A DNA stretch of 6,816 nucleotides. Origin: an uncultured Bryobacteraceae bacterium (GTDB lineage Bacteria > Acidobacteriota > Terriglobia > Bryobacterales > Bryobacteraceae). The position numbers and the translations under genes were made by a program. This document shows positions 5,618-6,816 of the stretch, piece after piece. Position 1 is the first letter of the stretch, and every line of letters begins with the position of its first letter. The notes beneath the pieces are model-generated. The model was not told the DNA's origin, did not search any database, and worked only from the letters and a program-made list of their open reading frames with translations. The stretch spans positions 1-6,816 of the forward strand of contig CAKZVG010000337.1 of assembly GCA_937921835.1 (NCBI GenBank). Direction: 5' to 3'.

Positions 5618-6816
5618 ATGTGGGCACGTCCGGTGTGGTTTGCGATGGCGGTCTTGCCGCTGGCGGCGCAGGCGCCGCCGCTCGAGGAACTCAAGCAGGC
5701 AGCGGCGGAGATGATCGAGGCGCGCGCCAAACTGACCCAGGAGATCGTCGATTCGCTGTTCAGCTTCGCCGAACTGGGCTACCAGGAGTATGAATCCGCG
5801 GCGTATGTGACCGGGGTCCTCGAGAAGGCCGGCTTCCAGGTCACGCGCGGCGCGGCCGGCATGGACACCGCCTTTATCGCTACCTGGGGCAGCGGCAAGC
5901 CGGTGATCGGGCTGATGGCCGACATCGACGGGCTTCCGGAAACCTCGCAGAAGCCGGGCGTGGCCTATCACGCTCCGCTCATTCCCAACGGTCCCGGCCA
6001 CGGCGAAGGCCACAACGCCGGACAGGCGGTGAACGTGACCGCGGCGCTGGTGGTAAAGGAACTGATGCAGAAGTACAAGATCCCGGGCACCATCCGCGTG
6101 TACCCGGGCGTCGCTGAGGAACTGATCGGCAGCCGCACCTACATGGTGAACGCGGGGCTGTTCCGCGATGTCGACGTGATGCTCAGCAGCCACATCGCCG
6201 CCGAATTCGGGACTTCGCACGGCGGACCGGCGAATCTCGGCCTGGTGTCCGTGCAGTTCACCTTCGAAGGCCGCAGCGCGCACGGAGCCTCCCCGTGGAA
6301 CGGGCGCAGCGCGCTCGACGCCGTCGAGTTGATGAACATCGGCTGGAATTACCGCCGCGAGCATCTGCCGCTCGATCACCGCTCGCACTACATCATCACG
6401 CACGGCGGGGACCAGCCAAATGTCGTTCCGCCGCTGGCCAGCGTCTGGTACTACTTCCGCGAACGCAGCTATGAGCAGATCAAGAGCCTGCACGCCACCG
6501 GCTCGAAGATCGCGCAGGCGGCCGCCATGATGACCGATACCACGGTGAACGAGCGTGTGCTGGCCGCCGCCTGGCCGACTCACTTCAACCAGCCGGTGGC
6601 GGAAGCGCTCCAGGCCAACATCGAGCGCACCGGCATGCCGAAGTGGAGTGCGGACGACCTGAAGCTGGCGCGGGCCGCGCAGGCCGAACTCAAAGTGAAG
6701 CAGGAGGGGTTGCGGACCGAGGTGGCGAAGCTGGTCGCCTTCGACGGATCGCGGCCGAACGCGGGCAGCGACGACATCGCCGAGGTCTCCTGGAACGTTC
6801 CCACCGTGGTGCTGCG
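5618..6816 (+). CDS. Secreted AbgB-like M20 family amidohydrolase, 3' partial
   Basis: The frame is open from ATG 5618 to the right edge (399 residues); E. coli AbgB is about 480, so perhaps 80 residues are missing. M20 landmarks in order are: the FAELGYQEYES helix (50-60), MADIDGLPE (100-108), GHGEGHN (127-133), GVAEEL with the E167-E168 catalytic/metal pair, H192 in SSHI, the dimerisation domain with GRSAHGASPWNGRSALDAVE (218-237), and THGGDQPNVVPP (261-272). SDDIAEVSWNVPTV (384-397) is the AbgB-type C-terminal metal region. The family hydrolyses amide bonds of N-acyl amino acids or p-aminobenzoyl-glutamate using two metal ions; the substrate here is unknown. The usual Cys of the (A/G)CGH(D/N) metal motif is Glu130. 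A hydrophobic N-terminus ending in A-Q-A (17-19) suggests export, though proline follows. An ATG further in is not needed, since the extended -10 lies just upstream. The gene lies 78 bases after the Fur-family gene, same strand, apparently with its own promoter. Confidence 0.9.
   Translation, partial: MWARPVWFAMAVLPLAAQAPPLEELKQAAAEMIEARAKLTQEIVDSLFSFAELGYQEYESAAYVTGVLEKAGFQVTRGAAGMDTAFIATWGSGKPVIGLMADIDGLPETSQKPGVAYHAPLIPNGPGHGEGHNAGQAVNVTAALVVKELMQKYKIPGTIRVYPGVAEELIGSRTYMVNAGLFRDVDVMLSSHIAAEFGTSHGGPANLGLVSVQFTFEGRSAHGASPWNGRSALDAVELMNIGWNYRREHLPLDHRSHYIITHGGDQPNVVPPLASVWYYFRERSYEQIKSLHATGSKIAQAAAMMTDTTVNERVLAAAWPTHFNQPVAEALQANIERTGMPKWSADDLKLARAAQAELKVKQEGLRTEVAKLVAFDGSRPNAGSDDIAEVSWNVPTVVL

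Noticed and set aside
5066..6583. Long minus-strand open frame of about 500 codons
   Set aside because: It is antisense to the Fur-family and M20 genes, whose motifs are unmistakable; its His/Arg-rich low-complexity translation is a GC-rich shadow.

Overview
The window is GC-rich (clearly above 60 percent by eye). It codes densely, mostly with G/C-ending codons, and combines secreted FG-GAP/VCBS beta-propeller proteins, a YkgJ-type cysteine-cluster protein, a YdcH/DUF465 protein, an exported AhpE-like peroxiredoxin, a Fur-superfamily regulator and a secreted AbgB-like M20 amidohydrolase. This mix suggests an Acidobacteriota chromosome, perhaps of the Bryobacteraceae/Solibacter kind. Planctomycetota or a related soil phylum cannot be excluded from sequence alone. 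No tRNA, rRNA, CRISPR array, insertion sequence or phage gene was seen.

Left part (1-3949, + strand): three tightly coupled genes. The first enters from the left edge and encodes a large LamG/DUF1080-like plus beta-propeller protein. The second encodes a secreted FG-GAP/VCBS protein and overlaps the first by ATGA. The third encodes a cytosolic CxxxCxxCC (YkgJ-family) protein whose Shine-Dalgarno overlaps the stop codon of the second. They are almost certainly one transcript. The first two probably act on or bind polysaccharide outside the cytoplasm.

Middle (3950-5001, - strand): ydcH and the peroxiredoxin gene lie on the minus strand, convergent with the left operon. A hairpin at 3952-3978 has a T-rich tail on the minus side. 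The 215-base gap between ydcH and the peroxiredoxin gene holds a good sigma-70-type promoter for ydcH and a perfect 7-1-7 inverted repeat in its leader.

Right part (5002-6816): the peroxiredoxin gene is divergent from a Fur-family regulator gene. A 19-base near-perfect inverted repeat covers the regulator's own -10 box. The regulator keeps the PerR/Fur regulatory metal ligands but has no cysteine at all, so it lacks the usual structural zinc site. The regulator gene and the following M20 hydrolase gene each start 6-7 bases after a -10 hexamer with no Shine-Dalgarno, which suggests leaderless mRNAs. The M20 gene runs off the right edge; its metal-site Cys is replaced by Glu.

The most interesting unit is the divergent regulator/peroxiredoxin pair with its operator. 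It reads as a small peroxide- or metal-responsive module built on a cysteine-free Fur protein. All functional statements rest on motif reading by eye, without database searches.
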